Source: Gambelia wislizenii (lineage: Eukaryota > Chordata > Lepidosauria > Squamata > Crotaphytidae). Taken from it: 64,000 nucleotides of DNA. The notes below the pieces were generated by a model. The model worked only from the letters and a program-made list of their open reading frames with translations, was not told the DNA's origin and made no database searches. The position numbers were made by a program, and so were the translations under genes. Positions 36,650 through 47,786 of this stretch are shown piece after piece. Where the stretch lies: assembly GCA_030847615.1 (NCBI GenBank), contig JAUMIR010000001.1:446516687-446580686 (forward strand), in the 5' to 3' direction. The stretch's first letter is position 1. The number at the start of each line of letters is the position of its first letter.

Positions 36650-37912
36650 TCTGTCAAACCTGCAGCTTGTAGCAGCTACTGGTCCTTCCTCTCGGGCAGG
36701 TCCCAGAGGGTGCTGCTTGGGGACTGCTGCTCCAGCAGAAAGGAGCTTACTTGTGGCATTCCACAAGACGCCATCCAGTCCCTGGTGCTGTTTAATATCT
36801 ATATGAAGCTGTTGGGTAACGTTATTCGGAGTTATGGGGCTGGGTGTTATCAGTACGCTGATGACATCCAGATCTATTTCTCCTTGTCCTCGAATTAATG
36901 ATTGTCTTAAAGCAGTAATGGGCTGGATGAGGAATAACAGATTGAGATTAAATCCGGACAAAATGGAGGTACTCACGGTAGCGGCCCAAAACCAGGAGTT
37001 GGGTTGCAACTTCCAGTCCTGGATGGGGTCACACTCTCCGTTAAGGACTGTGTTCGCAGTCTGGGGGTGCTCCTTGATTCATCGCTTCAGATGACAAGTC
37101 AGGTGAATGCGACGGTCAGGAGCGCTTGTTATCAGCTTCGGCTGATACGCCAGCTGCGCCCTTTCCTAGAAGTAAGGGACCTCGAGACTGTGGTGCATGC
37201 GCTGGTAACCTCTCATCTAGATTTCTGCAATGCGCTCTACATGGGGCTACCCTTGTGCTTGGTCTGGAAACTTCAGCTGGTACAAAATATTGCAACCAGA
37301 GTGGTCTCGGGAACATCTCAGAGAGACCATATAACTCCAGTACTGAAATCTCTCCACTGGCTGCCTATCAGTTTCCGGGCCCAGTATAAGATGTTGGTTA
37401 TTACCTTTAAAGCCCTAAATGGCTTGGGTCCAACTTATCTTCAGAACCGCCGCCTCCCATACAATCCTCCCCACACACTCCAGTCCTCTGGGAGGAATTT
37501 GCTTCAGCCACAAAAATCTAGGCTGTCTGCAACCTCCCAGAGGGCCTTTTCGGTAATCACCCCCAAATTATGGAATGGCCTGCCAAACAAGATCTGTCAG
37601 ATGACGAGCTTAAGTAGCTTTAAAAAGCACTAAAGACAGATTTCTTTCGGCAGGCCTTTCCTGATTAGATCCCGGCCTCAGGAGCTGCATCTCCTGGCCT
37701 TTTTAATTTTGTGTATATTTGTTTTTAATGTGATTTTAGTTAGATGGTTTTAATTGTATATTGTTTAATGTCTTTTTATGGGGGAGGGTGGGGGTGGGTG
37801 GTGCTTTTAGTCATTATTACGGTACAATGTTTTAATTGTTGGAAGCCCCCCCCCCGATTGTTTTTAGCAGAGGGGCTGGGTATAAATAATAATAATTATT
37901 ATTATTATTAAC
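36650..37912 (+). mobile_element. L2 LINE, 5'-truncated, RT domain and tail
   Basis: It encodes FLSGRSQRVLLGD, the RT box QYADDIQIYFS, and, after one frameshift near 37000, a 209-codon open stretch with SLGVLLDSSLQMTSQVNATV, SHLDFCNALYMGLP, LHWLPISFRAQYKMLVITFK and NGLP. These are the conserved L2 C-terminal blocks. The 3' UTR ends in an ATT-type microsatellite. It runs antisense to TGFB3 in intron 6. The 5' limit is approximate; 36466-36650 is unclear. Confidence 0.92.
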
Positions 37913-37913
37913 T

Positions 37914-38036
37914 GCAGGCTCTCCAGATCTGGGGTCTTTCAGTTGTTTTGGACTACATTCCCATCAGCCTCAGCTACACCTGCTAGTAGCCAGGTAAGAT
38001 GGGAGTTGTAGTCTAAAGCATATAGAGGGCACCAGC
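37914..38036. mobile_element. Foldback MITE
   Basis: The arms are ttttggactacattcccatc and gatgggagttgtagtctaaa, with ctctccagat and agggcaccagct at the ends. It lies directly after the L2 tail. Confidence 0.75.
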
Positions 38037-39234
38037 TGAAAAAAAAGGCTGAATTTGTGATTCAGAGAATGAACTACAGCTCTTACATGATATTTCAAAA
38101 GAGCATGAAGAATATGGAACAAAGGTGAAGCAACCAGTTCAAAGATTTCTGCTTGAAACCAGACCACAGCAAAACTCTATTCAGAGAGGTTCCACTTCAT
38201 TGCTAAGCTGACAAAACCTACTATAGGGCTCTAGAAAGAAAGCCAGCACCAGCTCCACAATAGAGGGACAGAGATGGCTCCAGAGATATAAGATAATAAT
38301 TTTATTGACTTACTGGACCCTCACTTACCTGAAAATCCAACATTGCAGCAGCAGGTGCTTTCCCTGTTTGCTAGCCCCACTGCCCATGATTGTCCTGCCA
38401 ATCAGATTACATTCCCTGGTCCCACCAACACAAATGCGAGTGTCCAAATGATCGCACATTTGCATGCTGTGTGGAGCTTTTTTAAAAACACAGGAGAAGC
38501 CCTGGAGGCTTCCCACATGAACTTTGCAGTGGATTTGACTGCCCCCCCTTCCGAATGACACGTATTTATGCAGATGTCCGTTTGTACAGATTGCCTTCCA
38601 TTTGCATCCTGTTAGGATTATTTTCACCATTTAGACAAGCCATTAGAATGAGCTGCACAGAGCCCCCTCTGAACTAGTTCAAATGGGAATGAGACAAGGA
38701 AAGATGATATACAAACGCCAACCCAACTTGGCTGAACAACTGAGACCAGTCACCAGCGATCACATTGTTCCCATCTAACAAAAAAAGCCACTAGCAGGAG
38801 TATCTACACAGTATAATTCCTCCACACACTATGGCTTGGATCCTGGATCTGCCTTCCATGGCTATACGAGTTCCACTCACAGAAGATGCCTCTGCTTGAT
38901 TTTCAGGAAGTCCTCTTTTCACTGCAGTCTACTCCATTCAGTAGGCTCCCCCCAATTATCTATATAGCATTTGGAGGTAGGGATGAAGGAGATGCTGGGG
39001 GTAGGATGGGACAGGGAAATTGACTTCAGCCAGCTGCACTGCTCCCACCTAAATTTGGATCCAGCACAATCATTTGTTTCTCTTTCTACCCATTTCTTCC
39101 CCTTCCCTTTTTCTCTCTTGATAAACATGTCTATTCACCAGAGGGGTAGGTCAGCTAATGACATGTACAGGGTATAGTGTAGGAATGAAGAGGGAGGACA
39201 TGATGCAAAAAGACCATGGCTCAAAGTTTACCTT
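38037..39234 (-). other. TGFB3 intron 6, unrecognised part
   Basis: No exon was seen. The segment at about 38380-38620 is richer in CpG and resembles the character of DNA-transposon debris, but no termini were found. Confidence 0.4.
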
Positions 39235-39415
39235 AGTTATCATGAGCTCACTAGCTGGCCTTTGGCAAACCACTCTCCCTTAGCCTTAGCCTTGTACTAT
39301 CCCTACAATAAAGCCACAATATCACAGGACTAATTTATGGGGCTATTCTAAGGATTTGTGAAATAATATATAAGAAGTATTTTGATTACTTTAAAGGGGT
39401 TCTATAAATGTGAAG
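39235..39415 (+). mobile_element. MIR-like CORE-SINE fragment
   Basis: The order ggcctttggcaaaccactc, cttagccttagcc, ggggctattctaaggatttg and a ttctataaatgtgaag end follows the MIR 3' consensus, with much divergence. Confidence 0.5.
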
Positions 39416-39724
39416 ACCACTTTTACTGTAGATAGTAGCCAAGATCCTGCATTGGCAGAGACAGCTACAATGATGGTGCTCCGGCATTGTAGAGATTTCT
39501 TCCAAAACCACCTTCAAAAACCTATCTTTAAAGCCAGGCAGTGCCCCACCCCAAGTGTTTCTGAAGCACTGCAGATCAGAGAACTGTGGAATGATGACTG
39601 CAGTGCTTTGCTAGTCAGGGGCTTCCTTCCACTACTATACTGGGTCATTCTCTTTGATATATTTACACATTCTATGTTGCTGTTTTACTTTCCCCCTTTC
39701 ATGAATATACATTCAGCTTGAAAA

Positions 39725-39830
39725 CATTTGTTTTGGACTACCACTCCCAGAATCCCCTGTCCTACATAGCCAGTGCCTGGATATTCTTGGAGCTTTAGTC
39801 CAAAAAAATGTATTTTCCAAGCTCTGCCAA
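39725..39830. mobile_element. Foldback MITE, diverged
   Basis: The arms are ttttggactaccactcccag and gagctttagtccaaaa. Members of the same short family lie at 29312 and 37914. Confidence 0.6.
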
Positions 39831-40089
39831 TGCTATAACTCAGGGATGGGGACACCCACTGCCTGCCCCTGGTTTAAGCTGAAATAAGGTACTGTATATG
39901 AAATTTCAAAATATCCATGACCAGGTTCTCCCCATCATTGTTTTTCAAGTTAAAAGCAGTCAAAGGATTTGGGACACGGAGACTGAATGGGAGCAATGGA
40001 CTCTAAGGAGATCATCCTAACCACCATGCCATTTTACTAATCTAAATTGCCCTCCCCCTTTAAACTACTATTTTGATTCCTATAAATAA

Positions 40090-40225
40090 GAGATGGGGAA
40101 ACTGAGGCCTTCCAAATGCTATTGGTCTACAACTTCCATAACCTCTGACTGTTGCTTGAACTGGATGGGACTGATGGGAGTTAGAGTAGACAATGCTCCC
40201 CTGCCTCTGCTGGAAACAAAGAGAA
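40090..40225. mobile_element. Foldback MITE, diverged
   Basis: It runs from gatggggaaactgagg and ttggtctacaacttcc to gatgggagttagagtagac. The inverted arms are recognisable but imperfect. Confidence 0.5.
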
Positions 40226-40544
40226 ACTGTGGGCCTCCATCTGGTATAGATGTGAGGCTTGCAGCAAGCTGCAGCAGCAACCTATTTCTGTCTGTAGTGA
40301 GGAAGGAAGCCAAAAACAGAAAACACGTGTACACTGAGGTGGCAAAATACAACCAGGCATATATGTCTGAGCAATGACTGAATGGACATGCCCATGAATA
40401 CCCTCTCCCTCTTCCTCAATCTGTGTATGTGTGTGTTTTCAAACAATCATTTTAGAAAGAACTAGCAAGGGACAGTACAATCCTAAAATGTTCACTCAAA
40501 ACAAAGTGCCTCTGAGTTCAGGGAGACTCCTACCCAGGAAACAA

Positions 40545-40722
40545 GCCTTTTGGGACTGTTTAAACTTGATTGAACTTGTCTGAATTGTTGAATATGTTTT
40601 TCTGTTGTTTAAATGATTTATTGCTTTTAATTTGGAATTGTCTAGATTGTTTTAGCTGGTTTGCCACCCTGAGATCTCATGACAAAAGGGCAGGATAAAA
40701 TATTTTAATAAATAAATAGATA
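40545..40722 (+). mobile_element. L2-like 3' tail
   Basis: A stretch of gtttaaac-type AT-rich 3' UTR ends with tgccaccctgagatctc and ggataaaatattttaataaataaata, the typical L2 terminus. It lies about 140 bases from TGFB3 exon 6 on the intron 6 side. Confidence 0.65.
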
Positions 40723-40860
40723 TAAGACTGCAGACAAAGACTAGTGGACAATGAGAACATTTAAGGAGCAGCTGCCTCTGGCTGGTAGAGAAGAAAACTG
40801 GTGTGGGGACAATTTCCCAAAATTCTAGACCCCTTGCCCTTACTAATATTCAAAGATTAC

Positions 40861-41014
40861 CGTGCTGTGAGTTGTGTCTGCGCTGCGGAGGTATGGACAA
40901 GGTCCAGAGCAAAAGTTGGCAAAGTAGCCCTTGGGCTCATGGACCCATTTCCAGCCCAGGTCTTGCCGGAAGTCAATGTAGAGACGGCGCACACAGCAGT
41001 TCTCCTCCAGGTTT
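40861..41014 (-). CDS. TGFB3: TGFB3 exon 6 (mature ligand)
   Basis: This 154-base exon follows the acceptor atttgttccag and ends at donor CACG|gtaatc. It encodes [50 protein letters not shown] and T. The vicinal CC, the [10 protein letters not shown] finger and CSGPCPY are cystine-knot hallmarks, and SADTTHST is specific for TGFB3. Compared with human, mature residue 19 is Arg instead of Pro and residue 40 is Phe instead of Tyr. Confidence 0.97.
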
Positions 41015-42630
41015 CTGGAACAAATGGGTTTGGTGTAAAATCAACTCATAGGCATGAGTAAGAGATAATATCTTCCTCCCTACTCAAAGGTGCTTTCACC
41101 TGGCACTAAAGATGCTAGTCTCCCACTCCCATGGCAAAGGAAGCCCACACAGAAAGAGAAACGGACTTGGCACCATCAATCTGAGAAACTGAATTGGCAC
41201 CTGGCAAGCATTCAGGGATCAAGGAAGGGTTGAGCACAAAGGTAAAAGAGTAAGTCAGCAGCATAGCAAACCTCAGGCACAGCCTGGAAAATTATTTTTT
41301 AAAAGAGTAGATTATAGTTACATGCTGAAGCCACCCCTAAAGGGTCCCACGGCATTATTCTACCACTACTCAGTTAGAGGTGGTTTCAGCATGTCACTAT
41401 AATTCACTCTTCTTAAAACTAATTTTCCAAGTTCTGTGGTAGGTTTTGCCAATAGAAAGTATGTCAAAAAGAAAGAAGGCTAGCCTGAAAAGATCAGGCA
41501 GTTGCTTCTTAAACTGGAAAAGAAACTTTGGCAGCAACCAGCAGGTTGAACAAGGCAGCATCCACATTAGGCAGCCTCTCTCCCTTGGGAAATCTCATCT
41601 TGAAGCCAGCTGTGGAATAGACAGAAGATTAAACCATCTACTGGTCTTCAAGTATGTCAGTCAGCATCTCTTCACTCCAAAGAGTATCTCTGGCCCCAGT
41701 AGGTTGTTGGGAGGGATAAGACAAGGGTCATGTACAGTAGACTGTAGTAAGGCTCTTTCTCAACGTTTCCATCCCCAAGATGACAGCACTCTGGACTGTT
41801 TCCTCTCTATACTATGTTTCTCCACATACACCTACATTTAACCAGGCACTTTGATCAGAGGAAGAATTATGAAAGGCATTTAACCCACAGATAAGCCATC
41901 TGTCAACACAGTAGACCTGGAGTGAGGAAAATGAGGCCTGAAGGCCAAATATGACCCTTTGCTCTTTTTCTGGTCCCCAGGTACCCAATATTTTTTTGGG
42001 GGGGGGAAGGGCCGCCCAATGGCCCTGGTGGGTGTAGGGGGAACTTCACATTTTTTTTATTTATCTGGACTGTTTTAGGCCCAGGAGAAGCCTTATCTTT
42101 TTCTACTAGGAAAAGACCTCAAAGTTGACTTTTAGGTTACTTCCAGTTGGAAAAAAAGGCCTTTCCTGGACCTGAAATGCCCTGTGGAAGGATGAAATAT
42201 GGCATAATTGCCCTTCCATACCCTTTGGAGCACACTGGGGACATCTGGAGACAAAAAAGTATGAATGAAGCAGCATGGGGGGGGGACAGCACTCCCAGGT
42301 CCACTTGGAGGGCAGGGCAGCTCCATAAGCTCACTTCTGCAAGAGACCACATTGCCTATTCCCAAGTCAACTTCTAGTTTACTTCCTGTTTTTAGAAAGG
42401 CCTAAACCAGCTCAGGCTGTGGGGTGTCACATGGGTTTTTAAAAATTAAAATAATTTCAGAGGATGAGAGGCATAGCAGGAGGTATGGCCTTGCCACAGG
42501 AAGCAATTCAGATCCCATTCTAGTCCTTGACAGTGCTCCCCTTGCCTCCCCCAGCAGTCACCCCCCTCCATGCAGTTACCCAGCCCTGATATAATGTGAG
42601 GCAAGAAGATGAACAGGGATGCTAGTTTAC
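41015..42630 (-). other. TGFB3 intron 5
   Basis: A 1.6 kb intron. It holds the palindrome at 41264-41450 and a G-rich run near 42000. The 131-codon open frame at 41446-41841 (+) has no recognisable features and is taken as chance. Confidence 0.7.
41264..41450. repeat. Imperfect palindrome (foldback MITE) in intron 5
   Basis: The left arm (aaacctcaggcacagcctgg, aaaattattttttaaaag, acatgctgaagccacc) is mirrored by the right arm (ggtggtttcagcatgt, cttaaaactaattttcc, ctgtggtaggttt). The arms are about 80 bases with a loop of about 25. No coding capacity. The family is unknown to me. Confidence 0.8.
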
Positions 42631-42802
42631 CGAAAGCAGTAATTGGTGTCTAGGGCCCGTTTCTTCCTTTGGCTTCTTAAGGCTGGACTTCCAAGCCTGT
42701 GTGGGGGCAGCATCATCAAGATCAGGTGGGGGTTGTGAAGACCCTTCTGCTTCTTCAAGCTCCCCAGGTCACCACGCCCATGGCTATCCTCACTGTCAAT
42801 AC
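42631..42802 (-). CDS. TGFB3: TGFB3 exon 5 (RGD motif, furin site, start of mature ligand)
   Basis: This 172-base exon lies between the acceptor cccttcttctttag and the donor TTTCG|gtaaac. It encodes [19 protein letters not shown], then [14 protein letters not shown], then SQRKKR and [18 protein letters not shown] is the integrin-binding RGD with the LxxL context preferred by alpha-v-beta-6, so the latent form should be integrin-activated. RKKR followed by ALDTNYC is the furin cleavage site and the first residues of mature TGF-beta3. All features match the TGFB3 paralog rather than TGFB1 or TGFB2. Confidence 0.96.
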
Positions 42803-44028
42803 CTAAAGAAGAAGGGGAAGGGCAGCCATAAAATGGCATGGTTGCTTTAGCGCTTCAGGAGGAAATGAACTGAAACCCATAGAAGATGCTATACAAGGAC
42901 AGCATGGGAAGGCTTCCAGAAGCTTAGCCACTGTCAGTTCCTTTCTAAGGAGCCTTGCCAGGATAAACTTGGTTGCTCTTGACCCAAAATGATGTTTTGT
43001 GGGTCCCTTGTTTTGTAATTTGTAAACTAGTGTGGGACCATTCATCTAGCGCTCTTGTTAGAGGTTTCAGTTCCAGGAACCAGGTGAAAAGGATGAATGG
43101 CTAAAGCCAATGTCAGGTTTTTGGAATGGTTCCACAGAAGGAGTATCTAAGATACAGAGCTTGTGGGTACTAATGGCCACAGCTCAGGGCCAAGAGCCAA
43201 GCAGCTGCAAATGTTGGGCCTAGCCAAGCTGTTGGCTAGCTGTGCCACATCAGGCAGGTTGCCCAGTTTCTCTGTGGCCACATCACGCAAGCTGGAAATA
43301 AGAGTAAAACCAGCAATACATCAGCTCCAAATTTTCCAGAGAGGGAGAGAGACTTGTTTTGTATGAAGTTCAGAAATTTCAACATGTTCACATTCCTCTG
43401 TATAATACATATAGATAACATCTGCACCATAAATTTTCAATGGCCTATAGAGAACTGACTCAAAGAAACAACATTACTTGTTACTTGTCTTGTCACTATT
43501 TTTCCAAGAATAAGGCATTTACTTGTTACTCAGAGTAACAACAACACAGATATATTTTTTCAATATAAAAAACTGAAACATGGCCCACTCACACCCAAAA
43601 AGTAACATTTATGAAATTCGCTAACTGTGACTTTAATGTTGTTATCACTAATATGTTTAAAGGCAGTGATTGCCCCTTTTCTTTCTTAAAAAAAGAAACG
43701 TAACAAGTAATGTTGTTACTTTTAACATGTTGCTTCCAAACTCTGGCCTAAATGCCAGTTTAATTTTAACTACATCCTGCCAAGATCCCTGGGAAGTTTA
43801 GTTTAGTGCTGGCACTTCAAATGGTAAAGGGGTTCGCTACTAATGCAGTTTGCCTCTCATACCGATGGCCTCTCTGTTCCAGAAAAAGCCCGAACGCACA
43901 CACAGATGTATGCAGCCATGAAACAACTTGCATCAAGATGATTTGCTGTAACACTACTTAGGCTCAGATGGTAGAGAAATTCTAATGACCCCTTTCACAA
44001 CTTTCCCATCCAATTTCTCCTCTGTCAC
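42803..44028 (-). other. TGFB3 intron 4
   Basis: A 1.2 kb intron without a recognised transposon. A coding-like - strand segment follows a good acceptor motif at about 43304 and is listed as a finding. Confidence 0.7.
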
Positions 44029-44136
44029 CTTTGAATCTGATCTCCAGCACTTCATTCAAGTTCTCCAGAATGATACCATTGGACTGGAAGGTGTTGCATG
44101 GGCAATGAATGCTAATCTCCAGTCCCAGATTTGATT
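44029..44136 (-). CDS. TGFB3: TGFB3 exon 4 (latency-associated peptide)
   Basis: This 108-base exon follows the acceptor tttccaaacag and ends at donor AAAG|gtgaca. It encodes [20 protein letters not shown] and then a stretch ending EVLEIRFKG, the last Gly codon being split. The CPC pair is the conserved propeptide cysteine motif of TGF-beta proteins, used for disulphide bonding within the latent complex. Splice phases agree with exons 3 and 5. Confidence 0.95.
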
Positions 44137-45039
44137 CTGTTTGGAAAGAGAGAGAGAATTCATGAGAACTAATGACATGACTAACATCATTTCTAGCCAA
44201 ACAATCCTCCATCAATGTCCATTTCACTTGTCCATCAATGATGAGTTTTTTTTTGTTTGTAGTTCCTACTACAGCTCTTATCCTATATTTGTGAAAGAAA
44301 ACTGAAAATGGAGAGATGGAAGAAAAATGGCAGCCTCACATCCCTGTTCCATGTTGCCTAGTTGAAATTACCTCATGTTCCGAGATCATTAAGTTGTGTA
44401 TTTCACAACTCGGACACCACTTCATTGGCTGCGAGTGGAAAGAGGTGGGGAAACATGTTGTGTAATGACAACAAAATGGAGTATGCCAGTTGAAGGAGAA
44501 ATTAAAGAGAGTTGAAGGGGTACTGAAGCAAATCAGCATTTGGCACAGATCTCACATTTTCTGGAAATTACAGCCCAATATTATATTTAACATATTTGTA
44601 GGTTCCACACAGATTTTTGGAGTGCACCTATTCTTGATTCTGTAGAAGTAAATCCATTTAAGGAAGAGTTTATGAACTATGTTGATAGGAAGACCTAGAG
44701 ACAAACCACTGAACATGGAAAGGACTCCTCAGCTCCAAAAACCTACAACTCCAAAAGCTCCAGTTCCATGGTCATATAAACAATACTACTGAGCTCAGCA
44801 GGATTTCTCAGGAAATATATATAGAATTTAACTCCACAGCTCTTACATGAAATCCTTTTGTTGTCCTTGCCTGTACATAAATGAACATGACTAAGACATT
44901 TCCCTATTGCAATCCTGTGCCATCAATCAAAAATTCTGCAACTGGGTTCTATATGGGAAATTACTATCCAAGTGTCACATACACAGTTTGGATTTGCATG
45001 CCATGTATTTGAAAATGCTTGACAGGGACTTTAACCCCT
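44137..45039 (-). other. TGFB3 intron 3, first part
   Basis: The gene-proximal 900 bases of intron 3 hold no recognised repeat apart from a short acctacaactcc fragment near 44740. Confidence 0.45.
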
Positions 45040-45258
45040 TGCTTTGAAACATCTGATCTCTGATTTCATAAGCTAAACAACATCAGGCTTGATTATTACT
45101 TGGATGGATGACCACCTGGGAACATTAGGGGTCTCCCAACATGGCAAACAGAATCCTGCCTGAAACCCAGGAGAGCCCTTGCTGCCAGTCAGACGTGACT
45201 ATACTATGCTAGATGGAGCAAAGGTCCTGCTCAGTATAAGGAAGCTTCCCATATTTCT
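45040..45258 (+). mobile_element. 5S-rRNA-derived SINE
   Basis: About 90 bases resemble the internal promoter half of 5S rRNA: ctgatctctgatttcataag, agctaaacaacatcaggc, ttacttggatggatgacc and cacctgggaaca, followed by a SINE body. The tail contains gctagatggagcaaagg and cagtataaggaagcttcc. The 5S-like part is diverged and truncated at the 5' end, so it is a retroposon and not a 5S gene. Confidence 0.82.
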
Positions 45259-46266
45259 ATAACAGGAGGGGAAGAACCAACACATATTTTACAATCTTAC
45301 ATGACTAGTTGCAGGCCAGAAGAATGATCTGAGGTTCCTCAGGCTCAAGCTAGGAATGGTCATTGAATCTCAGCACCTGTTTAATCTTTCCAGCTGGTGG
45401 CAGCTGCTGAATCACAAAGCTTGACTCTACAGCCATGAGCATTTTCTTCTGTTATTCTCTGGTGATTGCCAAGGACTATAGCAGCTGCTATGCTACACAA
45501 GCCATGAGATTCTGGATAAGCCTGTTGTTTGCATCTCTAACCATCAGCTACATCAAAAACTGGCCATGTGTGATGTACTCTTCAAATGCATGGTATTAGT
45601 AGAACTTGGCAAATTTAATTTTTAAAAATACCGTTCCCACAACCATCTCAGGCAGCATGGGGAATTCTGGGAGCTGTAATCAAAAAACATTTCCCCCCTA
45701 AGCTGTAGCATGAAACTAAAAGTTTTGCCCTGCTAACAGTAGAGGGACTGGACTTCAGTCAATGCCTTGACTTTAGAAAAAGGAGTGAAATGGACAACTT
45801 CTGGAATTTCTTTACAGAACTCCAGCTTTGACTACCATCCAGATACTACTATTAGCTGCAAGGACTGTCCAGCTGTGAATCCCAGCAATTGTGAAATGGG
45901 TTAGGACTCCTAACCCAGAAGCAGCTGTGGTTTTTCCCCCTGAATAGGAACAGAGTAGAGAGGCTAACCTCTTGCATGCTGCTTGACCCACAACTCTGTA
46001 TAACAAATGAGACCTCTATCTATTGTTTGAGTGCCTTTGGGATGGCACACAGCAAAAACAGCACAGGACAATATTGGTGATAGAGCTGGTCTGATCACTG
46101 ATGGACCAGGAGTGGACAGAACAGAAATTAGCTGAGTCACAATTGAGTGGTGATACTTTCTTGCCTTACATTGCAGCTTTCAGACTATACCTGGCCTTTC
46201 CCCACCACTTACAGGTTCCTGTCCATAACCTAGAAAAGTAAATGGGCAGAGACACAACACCCAGGT
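45259..46266 (-). other. TGFB3 intron 3, unrecognised part
   Basis: No exon was seen. A short foldback-type motif gggaattctgggagctg lies at about 45659. Confidence 0.4.
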
Positions 46267-47732
46267 GCTGTTTACACAATGAAAAAGTAGTGGGATGAAT
46301 TTGTGTCGAACCCTGGTTGTTCACACGTACATCGGGTTGGACACGTGATTTTCGGAAGGGGGGCCACCTTCTATCCCACAACCTGTGGGACTTCCAGTCC
46401 CATGATTTGCGATGGTTTTTAAAAAAAGTTACAGGAGGATTCGGAAAATCGGAAATGTAAACAGCCGGGGACAAGATATCTCGGTACTAGGTAATGACCA
46501 GAAATGGTGACCGAGGGCGAGCTGAGAGTTCAGAGACCAGAAAAGGAAGGGTCAGTCACCCGTTCAATAGATTCAGCTTTACCAGCTGAAAACAAAGGCA
46601 TCCCTTCCAGCTGAACGTAGATTTGTGTGTGTGTGTGTCTGCACTACATCACCCAGTTCAATGGATTTCTACACTGCAAACCCTTCAGCTTTAACCTGTC
46701 CCTCCTCTGTATGCTGGGTTTAAATTTTAAAGAGAGAGTAAAATCATGGGCAGAGGATCACCCATTCAACCCCTGCCTGCATCCCCTCCCTGGGTTTAAA
46801 GGCACAATAAAAAATGCCAGTGCCTAAGCGGATGATCACACATTCATACACCCCCAAGACACAGTAAAAAATGCCAGCGTCTGAGCGGATGATCACACAT
46901 TCATCCACCCCCCCCCCCAAGGCACAGTAAAAAACACCAGTGTCTGAGTGGATGATCACACATTCATACACACACACACACCACCGCCAAGGCACAGTAA
47001 AAAATGCCAGCGTCTGGGCACCAAGGTTTGTCTTTTAAAATGCCTTGTGTGTCCTCCCTTATGATCCCCTGCACTGGCTTGAAAACTTCATTCCACAGCT
47101 GCCTCTGCTTAAAGGGTTAACATTTTAAAGAGACAGGACAACTGCATGCCTCTGGACCCCTGTACTCTGCTTCCTGGCTAAAAGCATACTGGCTTGGGCT
47201 TGTGTGTGTGCGTGCCAGGGTTCCAGTTCGTTCTGCTTTTGACCTCTCTCACACTCCCCAGCACCAACTGATCGCTCCTTCCTCCCGTTTAGCTTGCTTT
47301 AAATTGTGTTCTTTCAATTCGAAAGGAAAGCACAGGGTTTAGCCACTGATCGCTCCTTCCTCCCCATGTTAGGTCATGGATCGCTCATTCCTCCCTTCAT
47401 CCCTCATTGGCTCATCCCCAATACAACACTCATTCATCCCCTCATCCCCAAAGCAGAAGCTTGAACAAACATTTGAGCCAGCCAATAGCATCGCTCGTGG
47501 TGCGGAACTCTAAATGAGTTCCTGAGGTTGTGAAAAAAACGAGTAATCACATCCTTGATTGACAGCTAAAAATAAATAAATCCTGGGACTGTAAACTCGT
47601 GTAAACAAAAGAAAACCCGGGGTAGTATATAGTGGGAGAAGATACATATCACAGGACGGGATGCCATGTAAACAATGATCCCGGGATCTCCTGGGATATC
47701 CAGTTCAGATACAAAAATCGTGTAAACAGGGA
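46267..47732. mobile_element. Candidate non-autonomous DNA transposon with internal minisatellite
   Basis: The left end ctgtttacacaatgaaa and the right end (reverse complement ctgtttacacgattttt) form a plausible terminal inverted repeat about 1.46 kb apart. The interior is CpG-richer than its surroundings and holds further gtaaaca motifs and a 3.5-copy minisatellite. There is no transposase and no clear target duplication, so the limits are tentative. Confidence 0.45.
46799..47005. repeat. Minisatellite, about 60-70 base unit, 3.5 copies
   Basis: Units begin ggcacagtaaaaaatgcc at about 46800, 46858, 46920 and 46990, and contain cggatgatcacacattcat. Length variation comes from C and CA runs within the unit. 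Confidence 0.9.
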
Positions 47733-47786
47733 GGGACGAATACAGGATCAAGAAGTCCCGGGATGCCCCACGACAAAAACTCCCAT

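Noticed and set aside
37004..37633. Host gene of 209 codons
   Set aside because: Sequence blocks (LHWLPI, NGLP, RSLGVLLD) identify it as the L2 pol C-terminus.
41446..41841. 131-codon open frame on + strand
   Set aside because: Lies in TGFB3 intron 5, antisense, without domain, splice signals or promoter; length is within chance expectation for a 64 kb window.
45045..45135. 5S rRNA gene
   Set aside because: The match covers only the internal promoter half, is diverged, and is fused to a SINE tail; it is a retroposon.
46799..47005. CRISPR-like repeat array
   Set aside because: Adjacent diverged units without spacers in a vertebrate intron; it is a minisatellite.
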